59,377 bases of DNA, taken from NCBI GenBank assembly GCA_964486295.1, contig CAZAMF010000012.1:1-59377 (forward strand), written 5' to 3'. This DNA is from CALBZG01 sp964486295 (GTDB lineage: Bacteria; Bacillota; Clostridia; Peptostreptococcales; Anaerovoracaceae). The position numbers and the translations under genes are program-made. The notes below the pieces were generated by a model. The model had not been told where the DNA came from. It did no database searches and was given only the letters and a program-made list of their open reading frames with translations. This document shows positions 16,954 through 25,967 of the stretch, piece after piece (position 1 is the first letter of the stretch; each line of letters begins with the position of its first letter).

Positions 16954-18330
16954 ATGTCAAAAAAAATTCCACACAGGTTGTATCTTACAGAAGATCAGAT
17001 GCCGAAGCAATGGTATAATCTCAGGGCGGATATGAAAGAAAAGCAGGCTCCGCTGCTGAATCCGGGGACATTGAAGCCGATTGCGACCGAAGATTTATAT
17101 CCGGTTTTTTGCGAAAAGCTGGCACAGCAGGAAATGGACGATGAAACCAGATATTTCGACATCCCGGAGGAAATCCTTGACTTTTATAAAATGTATCGGC
17201 CGTCTCCGCTGATCCGCGCTTATAATCTGGAGAAAACCCTGGGTACTCCAGCAAAAATTTACTACAAATTTGAAGGGAACAATACTTCCGGCAGCCATAA
17301 ATTGAATTCAGCCATAGCCCAGGCATATTACGCAAAGGAGCAGGGACTGAAAGGCCTGACAACGGAAACCGGTGCAGGGCAGTGGGGCACGGCTCTCTCA
17401 GAAGCTTGTTCCTATTATGATCTGGCGTTGACAGTTTTCATGGTGAAAGTATCCTATGAGCAGAAGCCTTTCCGAAAAGTCATTATGCAGACATTCGGAG
17501 CGGATGTGATCCCGAGTCCCAGCATGACCACCAATGTTGGCCGCAGCATCCTTGAAAAAGATCCAAATACTGGCGGGAGTCTCGGCTGCGCTATTTCGGA
17601 AGCCATCGAAAAAGCAGTAAGCATACCGGGTTACCGGTATGTGCTGGGGTCCGTACTGAATCAGGTGCTCCTGCATCAGTCCATTATCGGACTGGAATCC
17701 AAGATGGCCATGGAAATGCTGGACGAATATCCGGATATCGTTATCGGATGCGCCGGTGGCGGATCCAACCTCGGCGGGTTGATCGCACCGTTTATGCAGG
17801 ATAAACTTTTGGGCAAAGCCTCCCCGAGAATCGTCGCGGTAGAGCCGGCTTCCTGTCCGTCTTTCACCAGAGGACGTTATGCATATGACTTCTGCGATAC
17901 AGGCAAAGTCACTCCGCTGGCCAAGATGTATACTTTAGGAAGCGGATTCATTCCGTCTCCTAACCATGCAGGCGGTCTCAGGTACCATGGAATGTCTCCG
18001 ATCCTATCGAAGCTATATCATGATAGATACATGGAAGCCATGGCGGTAGAACAAACAAAGGTATTTGAAGCGGCTATCATGTTTGCAAAACGCGAAACCA
18101 TCCTGCCGGCTCCGGAGTCCGCTCATGCTATCCGCGTCGCCATCGACGAAGCACTGAAATGTAAAGAAACCGGGGAAGCCAAAACCATACTCTTCGGTCT
18201 GACCGGCACCGGTTACTTTGACATGAATGCCTATAACTCATACAACGAAAAAACAATGACCGATCATATCCCAACCGATGATGAACTGGCAGTCGGATTT
18301 TCCATGATGCCGGAAGTGCCGGAAATTTAA
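16954..18330 (+). CDS. Tryptophan synthase beta chain, TrpB2 type
   Basis: PLP enzyme of 458 residues that condenses indole with serine. The PLP lysine is K116 in GNNTSGSHKLNSA, the catalytic Glu is in TTETGAGQWG, and CAGGGSNLGG binds the PLP phosphate. The length (canonical TrpB1 is about 395) and the N-terminal extension with PHRLYLTEDQMPKQWYN mark the TrpB2 subgroup, which works without, or weakly with, TrpA. I start at ATG 16954 after AAAGAGGTG; an earlier in-frame ATG at 16945 has no ribosome site. No trpA or other trp gene is adjacent. Its Trp T-box implies it is induced by tryptophan starvation, perhaps to salvage indole. Confidence 0.93.
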   Translation: MSKKIPHRLYLTEDQMPKQWYNLRADMKEKQAPLLNPGTLKPIATEDLYPVFCEKLAQQEMDDETRYFDIPEEILDFYKMYRPSPLIRAYNLEKTLGTPAKIYYKFEGNNTSGSHKLNSAIAQAYYAKEQGLKGLTTETGAGQWGTALSEACSYYDLALTVFMVKVSYEQKPFRKVIMQTFGADVIPSPSMTTNVGRSILEKDPNTGGSLGCAISEAIEKAVSIPGYRYVLGSVLNQVLLHQSIIGLESKMAMEMLDEYPDIVIGCAGGGSNLGGLIAPFMQDKLLGKASPRIVAVEPASCPSFTRGRYAYDFCDTGKVTPLAKMYTLGSGFIPSPNHAGGLRYHGMSPILSKLYHDRYMEAMAVEQTKVFEAAIMFAKRETILPAPESAHAIRVAIDEALKCKETGEAKTILFGLTGTGYFDMNAYNSYNEKTMTDHIPTDDELAVGFSMMPEVPEI

Positions 18331-18348
18331 TAAGCGTATTAATAAACA

Positions 18349-18376
18349 GGGGAGGCCACAGCCTCCCCTTAAATTT
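18349..18376 (+). terminator. Probable terminator of the trpB unit
   Basis: An 8-bp GC-rich stem (GGGGAGGC/GCCTCCCC, 18349-18356 with 18361-18368) with a CACA loop, followed by an AT-rich tail lacking a long T run. It could serve both directions, as the C_GCAxxG gene converges from the other side. Confidence 0.6.
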
Positions 18377-18412
18377 AGTATATATGTAGTCTTATTTATG
18401 CTTCTTGATTTA

Positions 18413-18832
18413 TCATAGCAGTCTTTCTGCAACGATTCTGATTGCATCCTCGATGCAGCCATCGCAGCTTCTCAGTACCTTACCCTCGGAAGGTCCGGCT
18501 TTCCCCTTGATTTCGGCGCAATTCAATGAACCAACCTTACTCTTGAACATCGAGGACATTTCGTGCATTTCTGCATAACATTTCTTTTTTGACCCGGGCA
18601 TCTCAAGGTTGCCATCGCTGTATTTCATTCCTGTAAGAAGGGCCATGCCCGTTACCGCTCCACATGTGTTCATGCTCCCCATGCCTAATCCGAAAGCCTC
18701 GGCCATTATAAACGCAGTCTTTTCCGGAATCCCGAAGTCTTCCGCGAATGAGCAGGCAACGCATTGAGCGCAATTATACCCTTTTCTGTGAAGCTCCAGC
18801 GCATGGGCTACACGCTTTTCTATTGATTCCAT
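18413..18832 (-). CDS. C_GCAxxG_C_C family protein
   Basis: Small cysteine-rich protein of 139 residues of unknown biochemical role, common in strict anaerobes and often assumed to be redox-active or metal-binding. The family pattern is visible: NCAQCVACSFAEDFG near residue 20, NTCGAVTGMALLTG near 55, and later single cysteines in KKKCYAEM, SLNCAEI and RSCDGCIEDAI. There is no signal peptide. It lies 3 bases after prmC and is probably co-transcribed with it. The name comes from the motif; no reaction can be assigned. Confidence 0.88.
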   Translation of the reverse strand: MESIEKRVAHALELHRKGYNCAQCVACSFAEDFGIPEKTAFIMAEAFGLGMGSMNTCGAVTGMALLTGMKYSDGNLEMPGSKKKCYAEMHEMSSMFKSKVGSLNCAEIKGKAGPSEGKVLRSCDGCIEDAIRIVAERLL

Positions 18833-18835
18833 GGA

Positions 18836-19681
18836 TCATGCCTCCAAACTTATTATTCTGTCGTTTCCGCTGTAGTCTTTTATGACCCGGATGTTTTTGA
18901 ATATCCCGCCGGCAATGGTTTTTATATCATCGGACTGGTCATGTCCGATTTCCATCAGCAGCCGCCCTCCCGGATTCAGAAAAGAACCGGATTCGTGAAT
19001 CAGTCTCCTGTAGAAGAACAAACCATCCGGTCCGCCATCCAATGCAATGCGGGGGTCATGTTCCCTGACCTCCTCTTGAAGCTTTTCGATTTCTTCGGTT
19101 CGTATATAAGGTGGATTTACAAGAATCAGGTCAAATTTCCCCGTGATGTGTTCGAACAGATCTCCGATCCTGAATTCCACACGTCCCGGCCCGGCACCCG
19201 TCGCCACGCCCAGCGCTTCCGCGTTCTCCATTGCCAAATCAACAGCCGCTCTGCTGATATCGGAAGCCAACATAGTAACTCCGGGAAGCAATTTCATGAT
19301 TGACAATGCAATGCATCCAGACCCGGTGCAGAGCTCCAGCACCCTGGAGTCCTGAGTCAGAATCTTCAATGCTTCTTCCACCAGAAGTTCTGTTTCCGGT
19401 CGTGGGATCAACACATCCGGGGACACTTTGAATTCAAAGCCCATAAACTCGGTTGAGCCTATTAGATGCTGCAGCGGGATGCCGGCGGCCCGTTTTTCTA
19501 TGATCGACATATAGTCCCCGGCCAGGCCTTCCGGCGCTTCGTTTTCGTAAGCCAGGAACAATTGTGTCCTGTCCATTCCCGAAAGAAAGCAAAGCAACAG
19601 CAGAGCATCGGTCCTGGCCGATTCTTTTCCACTGCTCAGGAGTTGTTTTTCCCCGTTAAATAGTAATTCTTTCATTTTCAT
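18836..19681 (-). CDS. prmC: Release factor glutamine methyltransferase
   Basis: SAM-dependent N5-glutamine methyltransferase that modifies the GGQ of RF1 and RF2. The N-terminal helical substrate domain (about 1-75) contains GIPLQHLIGSTEFMGFEF. The Rossmann domain has VLELCTGSGCIALSI (SAM loop) and the diagnostic NPPY in LILVNPPYIRTEE. I choose ATG 19681, which follows AAGGTG by 5 bases; a GTG at 19690 is possible. It overlaps the end of the DUF1385 gene, indicating coupling. Confidence 0.95.
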   Translation of the reverse strand: MKMKELLFNGEKQLLSSGKESARTDALLLLCFLSGMDRTQLFLAYENEAPEGLAGDYMSIIEKRAAGIPLQHLIGSTEFMGFEFKVSPDVLIPRPETELLVEEALKILTQDSRVLELCTGSGCIALSIMKLLPGVTMLASDISRAAVDLAMENAEALGVATGAGPGRVEFRIGDLFEHITGKFDLILVNPPYIRTEEIEKLQEEVREHDPRIALDGGPDGLFFYRRLIHESGSFLNPGGRLLMEIGHDQSDDIKTIAGGIFKNIRVIKDYSGNDRIISLEA

Positions 19682-20693
19682 TGGCTTCACCTTGGATTGT
19701 CGGGATCGGGCGCCCGTCCAGACCGCAAGCTCCCTCGTAAAGAGGCGCTTCTTCAGGTGCCAGAACCGCCTTCATGGCAGCGATGGCTACTTCCAGTTGG
19801 TCGTCGTCTGGTTCAGCGGTCGTCAACTTCTGCAAATACAGTCCGGGCATGGAAAGAATTTTGACTGCCCAACTATCCGATCTTCCCGCCCATTTCAGCA
19901 GTTCGTAGCTGAGTCCGGCAATAACCGGGAGCAGCAATAGCCTGGATGTAATCCTCCAGAACAGGTTTGGCCACCCCAGGAGCGAAAACAGAATCAGCGA
20001 AATGATCATGACAAACATCAGAAAGCTGGTTCCGCATCTTGGATGAAGAGTATAAAACGGTCGACAGTTTGACGGAGTCAGTTCCAGCCCCGCTTCATAG
20101 CAATGGATCGTTTTATGTTCGGCTCCATGATACTGAAACACTCTATGAATATCGTTCATTTTAGAAATAGCCGTCACATAAGCGATAAACAGCAATATCC
20201 GCATAACGCCTTCCGCCAAATTCAGAACGATCGAACTATCGGTCACCCGGGCGAGCAGATCCATGATCCATGTCGGAGCAATGATGAAGATGCCGATGGT
20301 AAGCAGTATGGCAAGAACGATGGAAGAATACAGCATGATATTCCACGCGCCTTTTTCCCCGAATTTGTTTTCCATCCAACGCTCAAATTTGCTTTTTTCG
20401 TATGTCTCCGCGCCGGGTCCGTCATATGCCTCCAGCACGTCTGCGGAGTACATCAGCGTCTTTGTCCCCTGCACCAGAGATCCTGCAAAAATTGCTACCC
20501 CTCTGATAAACGGGATCGTGGCTAGCTTGCTTTTCGGGGGAAGCTTTTCCGACCTGATATGCAATTTATTATTGGGAAGCCGAATCACGGTGGCCGCTCG
20601 ATTTTCACCGCGCATCATGATCCCTTCCATGACCGCCTGCCCGCCTATTTTTGTAGGGCATGCGTCTTTTACAAATATTTTATTTAAATCCAT
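19656..20693 (-). CDS. DUF1385 family membrane protein
   Basis: Membrane protein of 345 residues, related to the B. subtilis YqhQ family. KIGGQAVMEGIMMRGENRAATVIR near the N-terminus is the family signature, and the strongly conserved histidine-containing stretches FQYHGAEHKTIHCYE and LHPRCGTSFL suggest a metal site. At least four hydrophobic segments lie between about 120 and 270. The gene is nearly always found beside prmC, rpmE or prfA in Firmicutes, as here; its function is not established. It lies 44 bases after rho. Confidence 0.9.
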   Translation of the reverse strand: MDLNKIFVKDACPTKIGGQAVMEGIMMRGENRAATVIRLPNNKLHIRSEKLPPKSKLATIPFIRGVAIFAGSLVQGTKTLMYSADVLEAYDGPGAETYEKSKFERWMENKFGEKGAWNIMLYSSIVLAILLTIGIFIIAPTWIMDLLARVTDSSIVLNLAEGVMRILLFIAYVTAISKMNDIHRVFQYHGAEHKTIHCYEAGLELTPSNCRPFYTLHPRCGTSFLMFVMIISLILFSLLGWPNLFWRITSRLLLLPVIAGLSYELLKWAGRSDSWAVKILSMPGLYLQKLTTAEPDDDQLEVAIAAMKAVLAPEEAPLYEGACGLDGRPIPTIQGEANENERITI

Positions 20694-20737
20694 TTATTAA
20701 TAACCTTTTTAATACCCCTTTATGGTTCCTTATCGAT

Positions 20738-22171
20738 TTAATCGATCATGGTTTTTTTAATGATCTCAATGAAATCCTTGTTGCTCTTTGTATGGACCAG
20801 CGTGTCGATGATGCTTTCCGTCACCTCCTGCGTGTCCCGGTTAGCAAGGGCTCTTCTCATGGCCCACACAGCCTGAAGCTCGTCCTGATTCATCAGCAGG
20901 TCTTCTCTTCGGGTACCGGACTTGTTCAGATCCAGTGCCGGGAAAATTCTTCTTTCGGAGAGTTTTCTGTCAAGATGAAGCTCCATATTTCCTGTGCCCT
21001 TGAATTCTTCAAAGATCACATCATCCATTCTGGAGCCGGTCTCCACCAACGCTGTCGCCAGTATCGTGATCGACCCACCCTCTTCCAGCTTTCTTGCGGC
21101 GCCGAAAAACTTTTTCGGTTTGTGCAGTGCACCCGGATCAAGGCCGCCGCTGAGGGTCCTGCCTGAAGGCGGCACGACCATATTATACGCTCTGGCCAGT
21201 CTTGTAATGGAATCCAGAAGAATCACGACGTCTTTTCCATGCTCCACAAGACGCTGTGCTCTCGACAGAACCATCTCGGCTACTTTTACATGATGCTGTG
21301 GCATTTCGTCGAACGTGGAGTAAATAACTTCACCTCCGGACAAGGAGCGCTTCATATCCGTTACTTCCTCCGGACGCTCATCCACCAGAAGAACGATCAG
21401 CTCAATTTCCGGATATTTCTTTTCGATACTATTGGCTATTTTTTTCAACAACGTGGTTTTTCCGGCTTTCGGAGGCGCCACGATCAATCCCCTCTGGCCT
21501 TTTCCGATAGGAGCCACCAGATCGATGAGCCTCATCGACGTGTCACGGCTTTCGGTTTCCATTGACAGCCTCTGGTATGGAAACACCGGCGTCAGAGAAT
21601 CAAAGTCCGGTCTTCTGATTGCGACTCCGGGTTCATCGCCGTTTACGGACAGCACATATAGCAACGCGCCGAAACGTTCGCCCTGGTTCGGCTTTCTGGC
21701 AATGCCTTTGATTTTATCTCCCGTTTTCAGATTGAACCTTCTGATTTGTGACGGAGACACATAGATATCCTCCGATGAAGTCAGGAAGTTCGAAAATCTG
21801 AGAAATCCGAACCCGCCTTCGGCGAGCTCCAGCACACCCTCCATTTCGGGCCGGTCTTCACTCGGTCCCACTTTAGTCCCTTTGGAAGTCTCTGCCTTTA
21901 CCGCTTCTTCCAATGCTTTGACCTCTTCTTCAGGCACTTCCTGATCAAGAGACAGCTCTTCCTGAGGAATCAGCACAAATTCTTCTTCTCTTGGCAGAGG
22001 TACCGCTTTTTCAGCAACCCGGACTTTGGCCGCGGCAATGGCGTGATGTGAAGGTTCACTACTGTCTGTTGTCATTTTCTTTACACGTTTAGGCGGCGCC
22101 TTTTCTTCAGGGATCTCTATCGTCTCTGTTTCCGGAATTTTTTCTTCATCCGTTGATTTTTTTCTTACCAT
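20738..22171 (-). CDS. rho: Transcription termination factor Rho
   Basis: Hexameric RNA helicase of 477 residues that releases RNA polymerase. A low-complexity charged N-terminal extension (about 1-105, Glu/Lys/Pro rich) precedes the cold-shock-like RNA-binding domain (about 107-170, GFGFLRFSN-LTS). The RecA-type ATPase follows, with the P-loop APPKAGKTTLLKKIA and the Q/R-loop regions SITRLARAYN and GGLDPGAL. The only AAAGGAG is about 27 bases before this ATG, beyond a small hairpin; a short upstream frame may couple translation. It is the head of the rho-DUF1385-prmC group. Confidence 0.97.
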   Translation of the reverse strand: MVRKKSTDEEKIPETETIEIPEEKAPPKRVKKMTTDSSEPSHHAIAAAKVRVAEKAVPLPREEEFVLIPQEELSLDQEVPEEEVKALEEAVKAETSKGTKVGPSEDRPEMEGVLELAEGGFGFLRFSNFLTSSEDIYVSPSQIRRFNLKTGDKIKGIARKPNQGERFGALLYVLSVNGDEPGVAIRRPDFDSLTPVFPYQRLSMETESRDTSMRLIDLVAPIGKGQRGLIVAPPKAGKTTLLKKIANSIEKKYPEIELIVLLVDERPEEVTDMKRSLSGGEVIYSTFDEMPQHHVKVAEMVLSRAQRLVEHGKDVVILLDSITRLARAYNMVVPPSGRTLSGGLDPGALHKPKKFFGAARKLEEGGSITILATALVETGSRMDDVIFEEFKGTGNMELHLDRKLSERRIFPALDLNKSGTRREDLLMNQDELQAVWAMRRALANRDTQEVTESIIDTLVHTKSNKDFIEIIKKTMID

Positions 22172-22257
22172 ACCAAAACCACACGCAAGGGCGTGCTCCT
22201 TTCTTTTTCGGTAACCTGACCATGTACTTTAACGACGAATCATCTATTGGAATTACA

Positions 22258-22278
22258 GGGGGCGGAGATCCCCGCCCC
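22258..22278 (-). terminator. GC-rich hairpin after the LCP gene
   Basis: GGGGCGG pairs with CCGCCCC across a short loop, 30 bases past the LCP stop. No T run follows on either strand, so intrinsic termination is doubtful. It could be an RNA 3'-end stabiliser. Confidence 0.4.
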
Positions 22279-22307
22279 TTCAGAATCAAACGATAAGCGT
22301 CCATTCC

Positions 22308-23381
22308 TTATTGCTGGACATCTGCGGCGCCGTCTGTTGTCACGGCTCCATCGGTGGTTTTTTCAGATTGGATCGAATAAATTTGTGTAAGCATCTGTTC
22401 TATGCCCTCCCCGTCCGCAATGACGTACCAAGGGGATTGGTCATATAACGTGTGGGGCATCGTGTAGGTGGTCATATCTTCAGAGCTCATTCCCAGTGCC
22501 TTGGTCGCCAGCGACAAACAGGTTTTTAGTTTGAGATCGGAATCCACCACTTCAAAACCGGTTTTTACCACTTTAATGAAGTCCTTCCCGAGAGCCTGCT
22601 TGAACGCCGCTTTTACAAATTCCTGCTGGGCTCTGACACGCCCGATGTCCGCATCGGCGTATCCATGCCTGAAGCGAAGGAATTGAACGGCGTGATCGCC
22701 ATCGAGCACCTGATAGCCCTTTTTAATATCGATAACCAGCGGGGGCTTGTCGTATGGGTCCGAATAATGCATATCCTGCTGGACATCCAGTGGAACGCCT
22801 CCCATCGCATCAACTATTTTTTTCACACCGTCGTATTCGATGGTGACATAGTAGTTGATCGGAATACCAAGAAGTGTCTCACTGACCGCTTTTGCCATTC
22901 CGACTGCGCCGTCTTTTGGCATAACTGCATTGATCTTATGCGCTGCCAGATCCTTATATCCCTCTCTATAGTAGTAGGTATCGCGCGGCACACTGATGAT
23001 ATCCACATGTTTCGCGTCCATATCGAAGCTGACCAGCATAATCGTGTCGGCCATGTTGCCGTTGATCCCCAGGCAAAGCACGTTTACCCGGTTTGCATTT
23101 GTAAAGGCCTCAAAAAATGGACTTTCCGGATCTACGATGGTTTCAAGCTCTTCTGAAAGCTGTGGATTGTCATTACCGAAAATCGCCACATTGCCGGCTC
23201 CATTGATCAGGAATATTCCCCCGGTGATAGCCACTGTAATGGCCAGGAAAAACACGACAAACGTTTTAATAAAGGACCTGCTTGAGGTTTTTTTATTTGA
23301 ATTAGTCCCCGGCGCCGCTGCCGGACCGGTTGACTGCCCATTGATTTGTGATCGCCTAATTCTGTTGTTAGATTTCTTCAT
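22308..23381 (-). CDS. LytR-CpsA-Psr (LCP) family protein
   Basis: Membrane-anchored phosphotransferase of 357 residues that in this family attaches wall polymers to peptidoglycan from lipid-linked precursors. A basic cytoplasmic tail (1-35) precedes one transmembrane segment (about 38-60, FVVFFLAITVAITGGIFLI), then the extracellular LCP domain. Domain marks are GNMADTIMLVSFD, ISVPRDTYYY with the catalytic-site Arg-Asp pair, GGVPLDV, and the polyprenyl-phosphate-binding arginines in AVQFLRFRHGYADADIGRVRAQQEF. It is transcribed from its own promoter. Confidence 0.93.
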   Translation of the reverse strand: MKKSNNRIRRSQINGQSTGPAAAPGTNSNKKTSSRSFIKTFVVFFLAITVAITGGIFLINGAGNVAIFGNDNPQLSEELETIVDPESPFFEAFTNANRVNVLCLGINGNMADTIMLVSFDMDAKHVDIISVPRDTYYYREGYKDLAAHKINAVMPKDGAVGMAKAVSETLLGIPINYYVTIEYDGVKKIVDAMGGVPLDVQQDMHYSDPYDKPPLVIDIKKGYQVLDGDHAVQFLRFRHGYADADIGRVRAQQEFVKAAFKQALGKDFIKVVKTGFEVVDSDLKLKTCLSLATKALGMSSEDMTTYTMPHTLYDQSPWYVIADGEGIEQMLTQIYSIQSEKTTDGAVTTDGAADVQQ

Positions 23382-23412
23382 TCTATTTTCCTTCCGAATA
23401 AAACCGGTGTTT

Positions 23413-23441
23413 ATTATATCACAGGAGTGTCACCGGTACAA
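23413..23441 (-). promoter_or_regulatory. Sigma-A promoter of the LCP gene
   Basis: On the minus strand TTGTAC (23441-23436) and a perfect TATAAT (23418-23413) are separated by 17 bases. The 7-bp inverted repeat ACCGGTG/CACCGGT (23403-23409 and 23431-23437) flanks the -10, overlapping the -35 edge, and could be an operator. Confidence 0.65.
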
Positions 23442-23474
23442 TATTGCGGTATAAAACTCACAGAATCTTTACAA

Positions 23475-25913
23475 TCAGGCAAAAAAAGCTTTAGCAATAT
23501 CTACTGCCGCTTTGGCATCGGCAGCATAGTAATCCGCGCCGATTTTCCTTGAATATTCCGCCGTAAGCACAGCGCCGCCCACCATGACGGAACAAGGAAT
23601 ATTACTGTTTCTGATGAGAGTGATGGTCTGTTCCATGCTCTTCAGGGTTGTTGTCATCAACGCAGACAGTCCCAGCAAACGGGCGTTTTCCTGCACGACT
23701 GTATCCGCCACCTTTTGCGGATCCACATCTTTTCCCAGATCGATCACCTGATATCCATAGTTTTCAAGCAGTACTTTAACGATGTTTTTACCGATGTCAT
23801 GGATATCTCCTTTCACAGTCGCCAGAACAATTTTGCCCTTATACTCCCTTTCGTTGTTTTCTGCCGCCAGCCTGCCCTTGATGACTTCAAAAGCACCCTG
23901 GGCAACCGCAGCAGACAGAAGCAGCTGCGGGAGAAATATCTCTCCGGATTCAAAATCTGTCCCTGCTTTATCCAGCGCCGGTATCAGCATTTGGTTTATA
24001 ATTTCCATCGGACTCAGGGTATTCAGAAGTTCCTCTGTTATTTTGACGCCTTCTTCTTTCAATCCGTTCTCAATGGCATAGCTTAAAGTGGAAACTTTTT
24101 TGCTTTTATCTGATTTGGTTTCTACGGACGAGCCGGCCGGATGAATACTCGCATGACCTATAACGCCTGCCGCACTGCTTTTCACTGATGGCGGCTGAAA
24201 ATCTTTATATGCCTCAATGAAGCCCATGGCATCCTTATCCAGATTTGTCAGCAGCTTGAAAGCTCTCACAGCACCGGTCATTTCTGCATCGTTTGGATTG
24301 ATGATGGGCAGATCCAGACCTGCGGCCAATGCCATGGCAAGAAAATTGTGATTGATCAACGGTCTGTTTGGCAACCCAAAGGAAACGTTGGAAACGCCCA
24401 GGACTGTTTTCAGCCCGAGCTCTTCCTTTACTCTTTTTAAAGCTTTGATCGTATCCATCACTTTCGATTGTTCGGCGGAAGCCGTTAAGGTCAGACAATC
24501 GATATAGATATTTTCTTTCCTGATGCCCAGAGCCCTCGCCCGGTCAGAGATTTTCCGGGCTATTTCAAAGCGGTCCCCGGCAGTGGCCGGAATGCCCTTT
24601 TCGTCCAATGTCAGCCCAACAACTGCCGCGCCGTACTTTTTTACCAGCGGCAATACCGTGGCCAGTGATTTCTCTTCGCCATTGACTGAATTCACAATAG
24701 CTTTGCCGTTATATGCTCTCAGGCCCGCTTCCAGAGCCAGGGGATCCGACGAGTCGATTTGCAGCGGTACCGTCACGACGCCCTGAAGGTTTTTCACAAT
24801 GGCTTGCATCATGACCTTTTCATCGATTTCCGGCGTCCCCACATTGACATCCAATATGTCTGCGCCCGCCTTGACCTGTTCGATGGCCTGATTCATGATG
24901 TAACTGATGTCTTGTTTAACCAGCGCTTCCCTGAAGGCTTTTTTCCCGGTTGGGTTGATCCTCTCCCCGATCATTCTTGGTTGATCGATGACCACTGTGC
25001 TGACCGCAGAGCAAACCGCTGCGGGGATTTCTTTTTCTACCGCAACAAATCTTCTTTTTTCAAATTCCATCCTTAAACATCGAATAAACTCGGGGGTCGT
25101 ACCGCAGCACCCTCCCACAATTTTGACTCCCAGCGGAATCAATTCAATCATATGCTTGGCAAAATCTTCCGGTGTGATATCGTATCCCCCGGTTTCCGGG
25201 TCCGGCAGCCCTGCATTCGGTTTGACGATGACAGGCAAAGTCGTCCAGCGGCAAATTTCTTCCACAACCGGGACCATTTCCTTCGGTCCAAGTGAACAAT
25301 TCACTCCGATTGCATCAACGCCTAGGCCTTCCAGGACAAGCGCCATGGCTGACGGCGGTACCCCTGTAAAAGTCCTTCCATTTTCCTCGAAGGTCATCGT
25401 GCACAGGATCGGCAGATCGGCATTCTCTTTTGCGGCAAGCACGGCAGCCTTTGTTTCATAAAGATCTGACATGGTCTCGATGACGATCAAGTCCGCCCCG
25501 GCTGACTTTCCCGCCATCACAATCTCTTTATAGGTATCGTACGCTTCTTCGAAGGTCATCGGGCCTGTCGGTTCAATGAGTTTTCCTGTCGGCCCCAGAT
25601 CAAGAGCGACCAGAACACCGCTGTTTCCAACCGCTTTTCTGGCATTTCCGATGTCGGCTCTAACCGTCTCCGCCACACTGTAACCGCAGCCTTCCAGTTT
25701 ATACCGGTTCGCGCCGAAAGTATTTGCATAGATGATGTCGGCTCCCGATTCCACATACATTCTGTGGACGGACTCGACAAGATCGCCATGTGTAATGCCG
25801 ATTATTCCAGGGAATGAACCGAAATCGATATTAAATTTCTGAAGCATGGTGCCCATGGCGCCATCCAGATAGATAAAATCATTTTTCAGCAGTTGTTCAA
25901 ATGTACGTCCCAC
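23475..25913 (-). CDS. metH: Cobalamin-dependent methionine synthase without reactivation domain
   Basis: Transfers the methyl group of methyltetrahydrofolate to homocysteine through cobalamin. It has 812 residues, against about 1200 for E. coli MetH. The N-terminal homocysteine barrel (about 1-290) has zinc cysteines in GVNCSLGP and GGCCGTTPEF. The pterin-binding barrel (about 310-570) contains GERINPTGKKAF and DILDVNVGTPEID. The helical cap and B12 domain (about 610-812) include the cobalt-ligating His at 705 in KGDIHDIGKN. The C-terminal SAM-binding reactivation domain is absent, as is usual in clostridia. It lies 54 bases after metF. Confidence 0.95.
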   Translation of the reverse strand: MGRTFEQLLKNDFIYLDGAMGTMLQKFNIDFGSFPGIIGITHGDLVESVHRMYVESGADIIYANTFGANRYKLEGCGYSVAETVRADIGNARKAVGNSGVLVALDLGPTGKLIEPTGPMTFEEAYDTYKEIVMAGKSAGADLIVIETMSDLYETKAAVLAAKENADLPILCTMTFEENGRTFTGVPPSAMALVLEGLGVDAIGVNCSLGPKEMVPVVEEICRWTTLPVIVKPNAGLPDPETGGYDITPEDFAKHMIELIPLGVKIVGGCCGTTPEFIRCLRMEFEKRRFVAVEKEIPAAVCSAVSTVVIDQPRMIGERINPTGKKAFREALVKQDISYIMNQAIEQVKAGADILDVNVGTPEIDEKVMMQAIVKNLQGVVTVPLQIDSSDPLALEAGLRAYNGKAIVNSVNGEEKSLATVLPLVKKYGAAVVGLTLDEKGIPATAGDRFEIARKISDRARALGIRKENIYIDCLTLTASAEQSKVMDTIKALKRVKEELGLKTVLGVSNVSFGLPNRPLINHNFLAMALAAGLDLPIINPNDAEMTGAVRAFKLLTNLDKDAMGFIEAYKDFQPPSVKSSAAGVIGHASIHPAGSSVETKSDKSKKVSTLSYAIENGLKEEGVKITEELLNTLSPMEIINQMLIPALDKAGTDFESGEIFLPQLLLSAAVAQGAFEVIKGRLAAENNEREYKGKIVLATVKGDIHDIGKNIVKVLLENYGYQVIDLGKDVDPQKVADTVVQENARLLGLSALMTTTLKSMEQTITLIRNSNIPCSVMVGGAVLTAEYSRKIGADYYAADAKAAVDIAKAFFA

Positions 25914-25967
25914 ACCGTGGCCCTCCTATATATACATATTTCTATATGCGTCCATCCATTCTTTTCG

